Source: UBA2588 sp002339805
GTDB taxonomy: Bacteria; Chloroflexota; Dehalococcoidia; Lucifugimonadales; UBA3495
Reading direction: 5' to 3'
DNA length: 64,000 nucleotides
NCBI GenBank assembly: GCA_045562555.1
Contig: JBJKVO010000016.1
Span: 62,001 to 126,000, forward strand
In this document: positions 34,772-44,080 of the stretch, in pieces
How positions within the stretch are numbered: position 1 is the first letter of the stretch
Layout: the number at the start of each line of letters is the position of its first letter
Position numbers and translations under genes: made by a program
The notes under the pieces: model-generated
What the model saw: only the letters and a program-made list of their open reading frames with translations
Databases searched by the model: none
Told to the model about the DNA's origin: nothing

Positions 34772-35534
34772 TTGGGCATACAATTATTTGTTTGGCTACG
34801 TCAAATCCCATTGAAACTTCTGAGCTACGTGTAGCTACTCTTAATACTGATATGGTTTCAGCAGACTCTATGGTGACGACCTCTTCCCCTGGAACTAATA
34901 TCGAATCTGCTAGATATTTCACTAAGTCCTTTGCTTCTTGGGGTATTCTGATCACTCTATATGGTTGGCCTATGTTAGTCTGCGTGAGGTCTATCGCTCC
35001 GATTGGAAGTATAGGTTCTCCTGAACCTGGTATAGCCCTGCCAAAAGGGGACCTTGTCGGATAGTCTAAAGTTTGTGCTAGGTGATGTTGAAACGCTAAT
35101 GACATACCATGCTCTAATCGGTGGGCTTCTTGGTGTGCGTCAGTGAGGTCCATATTCAGTACACCTACAACAAGACATTCTGCTAGACGATGTCGCCGAA
35201 CGATGTCTTCCGCTTCGTTGAAGCCTGAGTCTGTCAAAAGAATCTTCTTGTCGTCACTGAAAGATATGAGGTCTTGTTTTTGAATTCTTCCGACCATTGC
35301 TGTTACTGAAGGCAGGGAAGTTCCTATGCCTTCTGACTCAGGAAGGTCTTTAAGAGACTGGGCTAATTGGGTAACTGTAGGAAACAGGTCCTCTTCCCAG
35401 AGGGAGTAGATTGCTAACAAGTAATTTTCAGTGCTTTGTGATAGTCTGCTAGCTTCTGTACTTGAGCTAATTCTGTCAAAATGGCTTAGGCGCATGTGGC
35501 AATAGATTTTAGATGTTTTGGGAGTGATATTCAT
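34755..35534 (-). CDS. DtxR/MntR-family metal-dependent regulator
   Basis: 259 residues. The winged helix TENYLLAIYSLWEEDLFPTV ... LPSVTAMVGRI and the dimer/metal domain RRHRLAECLVVGVL, EAHRLEHGMS are those of Fe/Mn-sensing repressors, and a C-terminal FeoA/SH3-like region follows (VIRIPQEA). The helix-turn-helix carries an extra acidic insertion (PESEGIGTS). The ATG overlaps the fbpC stop and has AGGAGG upstream. As the second gene of the fbpC operon it probably controls iron uptake, including the palindrome at fbpA. Confidence 0.88.
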   Translation of the reverse strand: MNITPKTSKIYCHMRLSHFDRISSSTEASRLSQSTENYLLAIYSLWEEDLFPTVTQLAQSLKDLPESEGIGTSLPSVTAMVGRIQKQDLISFSDDKKILLTDSGFNEAEDIVRRHRLAECLVVGVLNMDLTDAHQEAHRLEHGMSLAFQHHLAQTLDYPTRSPFGRAIPGSGEPILPIGAIDLTQTNIGQPYRVIRIPQEAKDLVKYLADSILVPGEEVVTIESAETISVLRVATRSSEVSMGFDVAKQIIVCPTTPDP

Positions 35535-36724
35535 ATTACCTCCTCGATAAGTTTATCCATCAAGAATGTTTTTAGAGTGTGTCCATCTCTAATGCTTATA
35601 GATACTGGTTGCCCTGATTGGTATTCAGAGGTGTGAGGCATTAAGCTTCTGAGAAGTGCTCCTGAGTGCAATTTTACTATATATAAATAGAATGCCCCAT
35701 AAAATTCTCTGGAAACAATTGTTCCGTGTCCGACTTCAGAGAGTTCAAGCTGGATGCAGTCTGGCCTACTCATGAATGCAAGCCCGTTTTTGTCATCCTG
35801 TATTTGCTGAACGACGTATGGGTTTTGGACAGATACAGTATTGAATTCCGACTGTAACTGATACCCTCGGAGATCGCAAGGAATAAAATCTACCGCTCCC
35901 ATGAATTCGGCTACGAAACGTGTGCGAGGAGAATGGAATAATTCTTCAGGTGTTCCGTATTGCTCAATGGAGCCATTATTCATGACGGCTATCGTATCTC
36001 CAAAGTACATAGCTTCTTGCTGATCGTGAGTCACAAAAATAGTAGTTATACCCGCGGTTCTGACAATTTGTCTTACTTCTTCTCGTATTTCTGCCCTTAA
36101 GGCTGAATCCAGAGATGAAAATGGTTCGTCCATTAGCAGTAACTCTGGGGAATTAATTAAAGCTCTTCCGAGGGATACCCTTTGTTGTTGGCCTCCGGAT
36201 AATTGATTGGGGTATCTGTCTCTCAAATCTGACATGCGTACTACTTCTAACATGTCATCTATTTTCTGTGGGTTAGGATCTGATTTTGGTAAAGCAAACT
36301 CGAGGTTTTGTGCAACTGTCAAATGAGGGAACAATGCTCCATTCTGGAATACCATCCCAATGTTTCGTTGATTCGCTGGCTTGGAAAATGATTTGTCTGC
36401 TATTCGTGTTTGTTCAAGGTAGACTTCTCCGTCCGTTGGGTGTTCAAATCCTGCTATGATGCGTAGAGTCGTTGTTTTGCCACAGCCGCTTGGTCCAAGT
36501 AATGCAATAACCTCTCCGCTTTGGATGTCTAGATTAACTGCATTAAGCGCAGGAAATGTCCCAAACAATTTTGAAACACGGTGAAGTTTAAGAGCAGGTG
36601 GCAGGGGACTAGCAGACGGATAGTCGTTCGAATCTCTCGGCTTTCTTCTCCAGCCTAAGTCCCGGAATACCCTTCCAGCTCCAGTCCCGCAGAAACTTTT
36701 AATGTCGTCCCAGCTTGTGGTCAT
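35531..36724 (-). CDS. fbpC: Ferric iron ABC transporter ATP-binding protein (FbpC-like)
   Basis: 397 residues. The ABC domain has Walker A GPSGCGKTTTLR, Q-loop VFQNGALFPHLTVAQNL, signature LSGGQQQRVSLGRAL, Walker B ELLLMDEPFSSLD and switch FVTHDQQEAM. A C-terminal regulatory (TOBE-like) domain follows. An unusual N-terminal tail of about 43 residues precedes the ABC fold. I took the ATG at 36724, since an extended -10 box (36759-36764) lies downstream of the longer start at 36775. It is transcribed with dtxR, away from fbpA. Confidence 0.9.
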   Translation of the reverse strand: MTTSWDDIKSFCGTGAGRVFRDLGWRRKPRDSNDYPSASPLPPALKLHRVSKLFGTFPALNAVNLDIQSGEVIALLGPSGCGKTTTLRIIAGFEHPTDGEVYLEQTRIADKSFSKPANQRNIGMVFQNGALFPHLTVAQNLEFALPKSDPNPQKIDDMLEVVRMSDLRDRYPNQLSGGQQQRVSLGRALINSPELLLMDEPFSSLDSALRAEIREEVRQIVRTAGITTIFVTHDQQEAMYFGDTIAVMNNGSIEQYGTPEELFHSPRTRFVAEFMGAVDFIPCDLRGYQLQSEFNTVSVQNPYVVQQIQDDKNGLAFMSRPDCIQLELSEVGHGTIVSREFYGAFYLYIVKLHSGALLRSLMPHTSEYQSGQPVSISIRDGHTLKTFLMDKLIEEVI

Positions 36725-36758
36725 TCCTTTAAAGTCCTTCACACATATATATATTCCT

Positions 36759-36764
36759 ATTATA
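36759..36764 (-). promoter_or_regulatory. Extended -10 box for fbpC-dtxR
   Basis: TATAAT on the minus strand, preceded by TG and one base (TGTTATAAT), as in extended -10 promoters. A transcript would begin about 30 bases before the ATG at 36724. No convincing -35 is seen. Confidence 0.55.
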
Positions 36765-36927
36765 ACATGAGACACTTATCAAGTTTGTGTTTGCGTCCTT
36801 ACTTAAATGATAAGTTGGGCTAAGGTGAATAGCATTAGGAGTGATAATCAAAATGACGTACAGAGAAACCTTAAAAATTAGTAATAGTGTCAATATATAA
36901 TAGTGCACGCGAATACAATATTTAGGA

Positions 36928-36957
36928 TTGACGTTTATGAGAGTTAGTATATACTAA
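36928..36957 (+). promoter_or_regulatory. fbpA promoter with palindromic metal-regulator operator over the -10 box
   Basis: TTGACG (36928-36933), a 16-base spacer and TATACT (36950-36955) make a good housekeeping promoter. A perfect 14-base palindrome, TTAGTAT/ATACTAA (36944-36957), covers the -10 box. Its TTAG...CTAA ends resemble half of the DtxR/IdeR operator. A DtxR protein is encoded nearby, so iron-loaded repressor binding here would block transcription of the iron-binding protein. Confidence 0.7.
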
Positions 36958-36992
36958 GTTAGAAGTCAAGACATGTACGGAGGTTTATCGCC

Positions 36993-38156
36993 ATGTCATA
37001 TAACCAAACCGGCCTTTATAGGTCATTAATATCCGTGATTACAATTGGGGCTATATTAGCTTTAGCCGTGGTATTGACCGGATGTAATACACCCGCTACA
37101 ACAACGGAAGTAGTGGAAACTCAAGTAGTAGTTCCTCAGGAGAAAGTAGTCGAAGTAGCGACTGAAAAAATTGTTGTGGAGACACAGGTAAAGAAAGTTG
37201 AAGTTCCTGGCCCTGTTGTCGACAACACTAAAAGGCAACTAATACTTTATTCCGGCAGAAGCGAAAGCTTGGTAGCTCCAATAATTGCAAAATTTGAGGC
37301 TGACACTGGAATTACAGTAAAAGCAAAATTTGCTAAGAGCGGAGTGATTGCGGCAACCATACTGGAAGAAGGTGGTAACACTTTCGCCGACGTGTTTTAT
37401 TCACAAGACCCTGGTTCTTTAGGATTGGTTCAAGATATGTTGCAACCTTTACCTAATGGAATTTTTGCTGGGTTTGATGAATGGACTTATCCTGCTGACA
37501 AAACTTGGGCAGGTATCACCGCTCGAACTAGAAACGTTGTATACAACACAGACGCTGTAGATCCTAAAGATCTTCCAGACGATATGTGGGGTTATCACGA
37601 CGCGAAATACAAAGGCAAGATCGGCTGGGCTCCTACCAACTCGTCATTCCAAACGATGGTATTGGCAATGATTAACGAGTGGGGTGAAGACAAAACAGCT
37701 GAATGGCTGCGAGGTATTCAAGCCAACGACCCTGGCGTATATCCAAAAAATACTCCAATTGTTGCAGCAGCAGCAGCTGGTGAAGTTGAAGTTGGTTTTG
37801 TAAACCACTATTACCTACACCGATTCATCGCTGAAGAAGGATTAGGGTTCAAAGCAAGAGGATATCATCCTCGAGACGGTGGTCCTGGAGCTCTGGCGAT
37901 GGTATCAGGAGCTGGAGTCTTGGAAACAGCCACAAACGTGGCCGAAGCTCATGAATTCATAGATTATTTGCAAAAAGAATCTTCTCAGGAATGGTTCGTA
38001 GAAAATACCTATGAGTATCCTCTCCTTGATGGCGTCGAGCCAGATCCAAACGCAAGGCCTTGGTCAGAGATCAAAGTAACTATTGACCGGCCTGATCAAT
38101 TAGGCGATCTGAGTAGAGCCGTGGCTCTGCTTCAACAGGAAGGCATTCTTCCTTAA
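36993..38156 (+). CDS. fbpA: Ferric iron-binding lipoprotein (FbpA-like)
   Basis: 387 residues. The signal region ends in a lipobox with Cys31 (VVLTGC). A linker of alternating Val/Glu/Thr repeats (residues 40-75) is typical of Chloroflexi lipoproteins. The mature domain starts RQLILYSGRSESLVAPIIAKFEADTGI, and the Tyr pair in VNHYYLHRF is expected to hold Fe3+. A palindromic operator covers its promoter. fbpB follows 161 bases downstream behind a hairpin. Confidence 0.92.
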   Translation: MSYNQTGLYRSLISVITIGAILALAVVLTGCNTPATTTEVVETQVVVPQEKVVEVATEKIVVETQVKKVEVPGPVVDNTKRQLILYSGRSESLVAPIIAKFEADTGITVKAKFAKSGVIAATILEEGGNTFADVFYSQDPGSLGLVQDMLQPLPNGIFAGFDEWTYPADKTWAGITARTRNVVYNTDAVDPKDLPDDMWGYHDAKYKGKIGWAPTNSSFQTMVLAMINEWGEDKTAEWLRGIQANDPGVYPKNTPIVAAAAAGEVEVGFVNHYYLHRFIAEEGLGFKARGYHPRDGGPGALAMVSGAGVLETATNVAEAHEFIDYLQKESSQEWFVENTYEYPLLDGVEPDPNARPWSEIKVTIDRPDQLGDLSRAVALLQQEGILP

Positions 38157-38165
38157 AGATCCACT

Positions 38166-38197
38166 AAGGGCTCCCGTTTGCATCATCGGGAGTCCTT
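38166..38197 (+). terminator. Hairpin between fbpA and fbpB
   Basis: AAGGGCTCCCG (38166-38176) pairs with CGGGAGTCCTT (38187-38197) over 11 bases with one G-U, around a 10-base loop. No U-run follows, so it is more likely a message-stabilising or attenuating hairpin than a full terminator. Confidence 0.6.
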
Positions 38198-38317
38198 AAC
38201 TTGGGCAGGAGCACCTAAAATTCACTTCCTCTCTTCGGTCTATTCTAAGTGCTCCGGTCCTCCTTCCTCCTGTTGACTTGTGTTGATTACCATATCAAAC
38301 AATAGTAGGATGGTACG

Positions 38318-39958
38318 ATGTTCTCTAAGGTTCAAAACAGTCTCTATAAAATCCCTGGCATTTCTAAATTTAAACCTTCATTTAACAAAGCTATTGGTAT
38401 CCCCGCCACGGTGTTGTTGATTGGCTTACTAATCCCCCCAACTTACCTCTTTTATAGAAGTCTCTCCGGTGATGTTGATGTGTTAAGTTTGATGTCCCGA
38501 CAAAGCCTGTGGACTTCTCTTTTGAATTCTTTAATATTGATGTTCACTGTCTCCCTTACTTCCATTCTAATTTCTATTCCTTGCGCATGGATAACAACTA
38601 GATCTGGTGTTAAAGGGAGAAGCATTTGGGCTGTTGGTTTTGCGCTTCCGTTGGTTATTCCTACCTACGTAGGTGGCTTCATTGTTGTCATATTTCTGGG
38701 CCCTAAAGGAATGCTTCAACAGGTTTTAGAATGGTGTTGTGGGGTTGACCGATTGCCGGCAATATACGGTCTTTGGGGAGCTACTTTCACATTGGCTATA
38801 TTCAGTTATCCTTACGTTTACCTGTCTATAAGGTCTGGATTTTTGAAAATGGATAATTCATTGGTCGAAGTAGCTGAGTCGCTGGGGCTTAGCAAGATAT
38901 CTATATTCTTTAAAATTATTCTTCGGCAACTGGTGCCGTCAATACTCGCTGGCACATTATTAGTGTCTTTATACGTATTGAGCGACTTTGGGGCCGTGTC
39001 ACTTCTAAGATATAAAACATTTTCATGGAGTATATTCATACAGTATGGTACTGCGTTGGATCGGAGCGTGGCTGCAATGTATTCCTCTTTTCTGATCATT
39101 GTTGCTGTATCTATAACGATCGGGGAAGCATGGCTCCAAAAGAAAGGGAGATTTGGGACAACCGGCAGCGTGTCGAATTCATTCCGGATAAGGCAAGCTA
39201 ACATGGTTAGGAGCATACTCGCGGGCGTGTACGGAACTGTCATTTGTACGGTTTCGGTATGTGCGCCAGTGGGATTGTTGATCTATTGGGTAGTCAGAGG
39301 AAGTTTGAGAGGAGAAATTTTGAGCATTCCGTGGATTAAAATTTGGAATTCTTTGTATGTAGCTACTCTGGGAGCACTCTTTGTAACTATTTGTGCGATA
39401 CCTCTGGTTTATTTCTCATACCGATATAAAGGGTTGATCCCTCGTATCATTTCTTTAGTGGTACCCATAGGATTTGCGTTACCAGGTATCTCCGTTGCTC
39501 TTGCTTTGGTATTCTTTAGTGCGCAATTACCGAGATGGATATATCAAACAGTCCCTGTCATGATTTTCGCATATTTTATTTTATTTATATCGCCTGCCTT
39601 CGGGATTGTCCAAAATGGCCTGCGATTAATTAATCCTTCAATAGAAGAAGCATCTTTAAGTCTGGGTAAAAGTTATTTCACTACTTTTTTCAGGGTTACT
39701 TTACCTTTGATGATGCCTAGCTTGACATCTGCTGGCGCCATGGTCTTCCTGTTGATAATGAAGGAACTACCAGCCACTCTTATATTGGCGCCATTAAATT
39801 TTTCGAATCTGGCGACATCTACATGGTCTTACGCAATAGAAGCGTTTTTTGCCAAATCTGCACTGGAAGCGTTGCTACTTGTTGGATTATCAACAATACC
39901 TTTAACTTATCTTATGTATAAAGGTTTCGCTACAGGTGATGTTGACAACCATGTTTAA
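38318..39958 (+). CDS. fbpB: Ferric iron ABC transporter permease (FbpB-like)
   Basis: 546 residues with about 12 membrane helices in two repeated BPD halves. The coupling loops EVAESLGLSKISIFFKIILRQ and EEASLSLGKSYFTTFFRVTLP carry the EAA motif that contacts the ATPase. The fused double permease is normal for FbpB/FutB. It works with FbpA (upstream) and FbpC (divergent). Confidence 0.93.
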   Translation: MFSKVQNSLYKIPGISKFKPSFNKAIGIPATVLLIGLLIPPTYLFYRSLSGDVDVLSLMSRQSLWTSLLNSLILMFTVSLTSILISIPCAWITTRSGVKGRSIWAVGFALPLVIPTYVGGFIVVIFLGPKGMLQQVLEWCCGVDRLPAIYGLWGATFTLAIFSYPYVYLSIRSGFLKMDNSLVEVAESLGLSKISIFFKIILRQLVPSILAGTLLVSLYVLSDFGAVSLLRYKTFSWSIFIQYGTALDRSVAAMYSSFLIIVAVSITIGEAWLQKKGRFGTTGSVSNSFRIRQANMVRSILAGVYGTVICTVSVCAPVGLLIYWVVRGSLRGEILSIPWIKIWNSLYVATLGALFVTICAIPLVYFSYRYKGLIPRIISLVVPIGFALPGISVALALVFFSAQLPRWIYQTVPVMIFAYFILFISPAFGIVQNGLRLINPSIEEASLSLGKSYFTTFFRVTLPLMMPSLTSAGAMVFLLIMKELPATLILAPLNFSNLATSTWSYAIEAFFAKSALEALLLVGLSTIPLTYLMYKGFATGDVDNHV

Positions 39959-40331
39959 GATGGATTGGGAAGTTGGCGATGATATTTTAATAGGGTGGCC
40001 TGACCATGGAAGAGCTCCTCAGAAATTTCAACTCGTGGAAGTTCAAATTGAAGGGCCGGTATTTCGGGGACGAGTGACCGATGGCAACAAAGAAGGTGGA
40101 TTTATGATAATCGTAAATTGCCCTGATGTTGTCCTAGAACAAATAGCAGATGCAGCTTCTGCTAAAGTGGGATTCAAAGTAATAGCTTCGTCGCTAAGAT
40201 GCTTTGTTGATTCTGAGATATTTAGGAGCTTGGACTATGAATGGTATCCTACTCCAGAATACGCGAATCGCCCCCGGGATCTGACGACCGCTGTGTGTGA
40301 AATAAGTAATGAGATTTTCCCGATTGCATAA
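39951..40331 (+). CDS. Hypothetical protein downstream of fbpB
   Basis: 126 residues, soluble, starting MFKMDWEVGDDILIGWPDHG and overlapping the fbpB stop by 8 bases. A beta-rich stretch (KFQLVEVQIEGPVFRGRVTD) suggests a small barrel. No known motif. Position suggests a link to the iron transporter, but no role is visible. The ATG at 39960 is an alternative start. Confidence 0.6.
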   Translation: MFKMDWEVGDDILIGWPDHGRAPQKFQLVEVQIEGPVFRGRVTDGNKEGGFMIIVNCPDVVLEQIADAASAKVGFKVIASSLRCFVDSEIFRSLDYEWYPTPEYANRPRDLTTAVCEISNEIFPIA

Positions 40332-40395
40332 ATTGAAATTGAGAACTAGCGTGTTATGATAACAGGTATAGATAATAGGAATTACAGGAGGATTT

Positions 40396-40758
40396 ATGAA
40401 AAAAGTAACAATGAGTGATATACCCCGAACAGAGGCGACTGCGCCATTATTTACTGGTAATGTTGGCAGGCAAGCTATTTTGAACCCAGAGGACAGTTCT
40501 AATTTTAATTTTGGGATTGTAGCTTTTCCGGCAGGCATTAGAAATAAATTCCACAAACACAGTGGCGACCAAATACTAATTGTCACCGAAGGTACAGGCA
40601 CCGTTGCAACCGATAATGAAGAATTAGAAGTCACAGAGGGTGACGTAATATTAATTCCTGCTGGTGAAAACCACTGGCATGGAGCACCAGGTAACACAGC
40701 TATGGCTCATATAACAATTACCGTGAATGGTAGTGAAACTGAACAAACAGAGGCTTAA
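40396..40758 (+). CDS. Cupin-domain protein
   Basis: 120-residue single cupin with the metal ligands present: KFHKHSGDQILIVTEGTG (two His, then Gln/Glu) and GDVILIPAGENHWHGAPG (His in the second motif). AGGAGG lies 6 bases before the ATG, and an AT-rich promoter region precedes it. The metal and substrate are unknown. It ends at a strong hairpin that separates it from the convergent gene. Confidence 0.85.
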   Translation: MKKVTMSDIPRTEATAPLFTGNVGRQAILNPEDSSNFNFGIVAFPAGIRNKFHKHSGDQILIVTEGTGTVATDNEELEVTEGDVILIPAGENHWHGAPGNTAMAHITITVNGSETEQTEA

Positions 40759-40763
40759 TGTAA

Positions 40764-40799
40764 TAACTGAGTATAGCTCCTAAAAGCTATACTCAGTTA
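40764..40799. terminator. Bidirectional hairpin terminator
   Basis: A perfect 15-base-pair inverted repeat (40764-40778 with 40785-40799) with a 6-base loop lies between the cupin gene and the convergent dehydrogenase. Its ends are TAA/TTA, giving T-rich tails in both directions. Confidence 0.8.
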
Positions 40800-40800
40800 A

Positions 40801-41709
40801 TCAAGACTTGTCTATGAACTCCGCCATGGTATCTATTGTTTCGTTTAAAGATCGACTTCTGTCCTGACTCTCAGGGGTCTCGTTTCCTAGCGGGGTATCT
40901 CCAATCATTTGGTACATTTCAGATACACCGTTAAAAATGTTTCCGGTCATTCCGAGTTCTTCAAAAGTTGCTGCGATTTCTTTCATTTCACTGACCCATC
41001 TTCTTGCCTTTGCAGGCATTGTAGGGATCCATTTTTCCATCCTAGTGTATGCATCCATTTGCGTAGTTGTAAATTCTTCAGCAAGTTGCTCTGAAACACC
41101 CATTTGAGAAGCTGCTAACAACAGTTCAGTGTAAAGAGCAGTCGATCCTTTGGTCATCGCGGCATAAGTCATCTTGATCGCTGACGCTTGGCCTATACTA
41201 GATCCAAGATATTTCAGATCTAGACCGAATTCTGTCAAAGTGGAAAAATCTTCAGTGTCTTCCCCACTATAATATATATGGGGACTTTTCCCGGGAATTC
41301 CAGATGTTGTGTCACCTCTGGATGGAGGTCCTCCTATTATTGAACCGTCTATGTATGTACATCCAGCGTCTGTCATTAGGGTTTGTAGATCTTTGGATTT
41401 TTGAGGCGAGATTGCGTTGCATTCCGCAAAAATAGGGTAGGATTGTGTTTCTCGGGCCGCTGTTGCTATTTGCTGGCATACTTCTTCTACAATTTCTGAT
41501 ACCGTGATCGATAGAACCACATCAACGGTCTGGACGAGATCGTTGAATGTTGGCAAGTCTATGATCCCCGCTTGTTCTGCGAGAGCTTTGGTACGGGAGC
41601 TTCTGTTGGCAAGACATGTGTACACGCTCGCTCCATTAGAAATTAGCAACCTCCCTATTGCTGACCCCATGTCACCGGGGCTAATAATTGCGATATTGTT
41701 CAGGCTCAT
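40801..41709 (-). CDS. 3-hydroxyisobutyrate dehydrogenase-like oxidoreductase (copy 1)
   Basis: 302 residues. The N-terminal NAD(P) fold starts IAIISPGDMGSAIGRLL. The substrate motif GSIIGGPPSRG and the catalytic Lys in ASAIKMTYAAMTKG follow, then a helical C-terminal domain with EFTTTQMDAY. It belongs to the beta-hydroxyacid dehydrogenase/6-phosphogluconate-like group. Strong similarity to the next gene shows tandem duplication. Confidence 0.88.
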   Translation of the reverse strand: MSLNNIAIISPGDMGSAIGRLLISNGASVYTCLANRSSRTKALAEQAGIIDLPTFNDLVQTVDVVLSITVSEIVEEVCQQIATAARETQSYPIFAECNAISPQKSKDLQTLMTDAGCTYIDGSIIGGPPSRGDTTSGIPGKSPHIYYSGEDTEDFSTLTEFGLDLKYLGSSIGQASAIKMTYAAMTKGSTALYTELLLAASQMGVSEQLAEEFTTTQMDAYTRMEKWIPTMPAKARRWVSEMKEIAATFEELGMTGNIFNGVSEMYQMIGDTPLGNETPESQDRSRSLNETIDTMAEFIDKS

Positions 41710-41781
41710 GAGTTTCCTCTTTTATAATATTTAAATTATTTTGAATGGCTACATCAGCTATTCAATATATCATACTTCTTA

Positions 41782-42696
41782 TTAATCTTTGTGTTGCTGT
41801 ATGAAGTCGGCGATGGTATCTATGGTTTCGTCTAAACCACGATTGGGATCTTGGCTTTCTGGTGTTTCATTTCCAATAGGTGTGCTACCAATCATATGGT
41901 ACATCTCTGAAACTCCTTTGAATATATTTCCTGTCATTCCCAATTCTTGAAAAGTCGATTCAATCTCTTTCATTTCACTGACCCACCTGCGCGCTTTGGC
42001 GGGCATACGTGGAATCATTTTGTTCATGCGATTGTAAGTATCCAATTGAGTGGTGGTAAATTCTTCAGCGAGTTGCTCTGCTATCCCCATTTGGGATGCG
42101 GCTAACAATAATTCAGTATAGAGGGCGGTTGTTCCTTTATTCATTGCTGCATATGCCATTTTGATCCCCGAAGCTTGTCCTATGTGAGGTCCAAGATATT
42201 TTAGATCTAACCCAAATTCAGCTAATGAGCAAAATTCGTCAGTCGAAGGTCCACTATAGTACACTCGGGGGCTTTTCCCTGCCATCCCTGACATGGTTCC
42301 GCCTCTGGAAGGAGGGCCTCCTAATATGGAAGCGTCTACGAACTTGGAACCAACGTTCTTCATTATGCCTTCAAGTTGTTTGCATTTTTCAGGTGAGATT
42401 GCATTGCAATCGACGAACACAGGATAACTGTCAGTGCTCCGCATTGCTAAAGCTACTTTTTCACACACTTCGCCAACGGTGTCTGAGATAGTTATAGATA
42501 GCACAATGTGCACGGTATCTATCAATTCTTCTAAGGAAGGTACTTCTATCAGGCCCGCTTTTGCAGATAAGTCTCGAGTTCTGTCACTTCGGCCTGCGAG
42601 GCAGGTATATACTTCCGCTCCGTTAGCAATGAGATACCTGCCTATGTCAGAGCCCATATCCCCGGGACTAATAATGGCGATGTTGTTTAGGCCCAT
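41782..42696 (-). CDS. 3-hydroxyisobutyrate dehydrogenase-like oxidoreductase (copy 2)
   Basis: 304 residues, clearly paralogous to the gene at 40801: the same PGDMGSDIGRYL cofactor loop, ASILGGPPSRGGTMSG and SGIKMAYAAMNKG. Only 72 bases separate the two, and the order is head-to-tail. Small differences in the substrate region suggest related but distinct substrates. It lies 12 bases after an MFS carrier gene, so uptake and oxidation of one hydroxyacid are a reasonable inference. Confidence 0.88.
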   Translation of the reverse strand: MGLNNIAIISPGDMGSDIGRYLIANGAEVYTCLAGRSDRTRDLSAKAGLIEVPSLEELIDTVHIVLSITISDTVGEVCEKVALAMRSTDSYPVFVDCNAISPEKCKQLEGIMKNVGSKFVDASILGGPPSRGGTMSGMAGKSPRVYYSGPSTDEFCSLAEFGLDLKYLGPHIGQASGIKMAYAAMNKGTTALYTELLLAASQMGIAEQLAEEFTTTQLDTYNRMNKMIPRMPAKARRWVSEMKEIESTFQELGMTGNIFKGVSEMYHMIGSTPIGNETPESQDPNRGLDETIDTIADFIQQHKD

Positions 42697-42708
42697 TTGT
42701 TGGTTCTC

Positions 42709-43962
42709 TTAATGATCGTGAGGCCTTTTCCCTATCGGCGTGAATATTATTAGGATTAGTGCCACGACGAAAATAGCTGATACGAAATAGAATGTATAAG
42801 TGATCCCGTAGTACTCTGATATCCAACCCGATACTAAAATACCGACGAACACCATCCCTGCTCTTGCTGCTCCTAAGAACCCCATAGTGGTTGCAGCAAC
42901 GCCTTCTCCAACAATGTCTAATGCGGCGGCTGTAAGAATAGGTTGATCACCAAAGAGGAAAGTGCCTAACAAAAGCAGTACTGGCACGAGAATTAACAAG
43001 TTTCCTCCTGAGAATGGTAGTGCGATACTCGTTATAGCTAACAAAAACAAACCAGGCACCAGGATTTGCTTTCTCCCGTACTTGTCGGAAAGATAACCTG
43101 TAACAGGCGTTGATACAATCCCTGTGGCAAGTAGTAAGCCCATGAGAATTCCTACCACCTCAAAACCTAATCCCAAGGTTTCCGTTGCATAGATAGCAAA
43201 GAAAGTCATTATGCTGACTTGAGCGGTGCCTCTTAGTCCCCCCACTACTGTTATAAACCATAATGCTGGAATCTTAACTAGTTCTTTCGTAGCTTGAAGT
43301 TGCTGTTTGCCGGTTGCTTCTCTGGCTTCAGCCGTGTTTCCAATGTTTTTAAAAGCCCAGTAGACTAAAAGAGTCAACAAAAGGGGTACTACCACGTAGA
43401 TTGTTAAAATTTGTTGCCATACTAGGTAGCCCAATAGGAAACCAGTGGCAATCGGCGCCAACACATCTCCTAGTTGTCCTCCAACTCCGTGGAATGAAAG
43501 AGCAGTCCCTCTATGTCCATGACTAAAATGATGAGACAGTGCTGACATCGCTGGCAAGTGCCAGATTGTAGCAGCAGCCCCGACTAATGCCATTCCTAAA
43601 AGCAATAATGGATACATTGGCATCCATCCCGATACTGCCATTACGAGCCATCCGATTCCAAATAAAAACATACAGAATGCTAAGACCAGACCCCAATATC
43701 TTCTTAAGTAGTCGGTGATGACTCCGCCTGGCAGAGAAATTAGTCCTCCTACAAGCTCTCGGGTTCCTGTAATTCCTGCTACTTGTACATCAGTTATCCC
43801 AAATGTGGCTTTAACTGCTGGCAACATTATAAAAAAACTTTGACTAAACCAATGAAATATGCCGTGCCCGCTAGTTAACCCACTTAGTATAAAATTCTTG
43901 TTTCCTCTGATACCTGAATCTTCAGCGTGGTGATCTCCGTGTCCGTGTCCGTGTTGACTCAT
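42709..43962 (-). CDS. MFS transporter with His-rich N-terminus
   Basis: 417 residues and about 12 membrane helices. MFS signature loops are GVITDYLRRYWG and GYLSDKYGRK. The first 20 residues (MSQHGHGHGDHHAED) are histidine-rich and could bind metal. The ATG at 43962 has GGAGGA before it. It is the first gene of a minus-strand run with the two dehydrogenase copies, so it may import their substrate. Confidence 0.88.
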   Translation of the reverse strand: MSQHGHGHGDHHAEDSGIRGNKNFILSGLTSGHGIFHWFSQSFFIMLPAVKATFGITDVQVAGITGTRELVGGLISLPGGVITDYLRRYWGLVLAFCMFLFGIGWLVMAVSGWMPMYPLLLLGMALVGAAATIWHLPAMSALSHHFSHGHRGTALSFHGVGGQLGDVLAPIATGFLLGYLVWQQILTIYVVVPLLLTLLVYWAFKNIGNTAEAREATGKQQLQATKELVKIPALWFITVVGGLRGTAQVSIMTFFAIYATETLGLGFEVVGILMGLLLATGIVSTPVTGYLSDKYGRKQILVPGLFLLAITSIALPFSGGNLLILVPVLLLLGTFLFGDQPILTAAALDIVGEGVAATTMGFLGAARAGMVFVGILVSGWISEYYGITYTFYFVSAIFVVALILIIFTPIGKRPHDH

Positions 43963-44080
43963 ATCTTCCTCCAATTCGTCGTAATATACACCTTATCCCG
44001 ATAGTTAGGAAGACATTTCTGACAAGTTTAGACGGATTATATCTGTTTGCTTTGATAAAATTCATCCACAGGAGTTGCAG

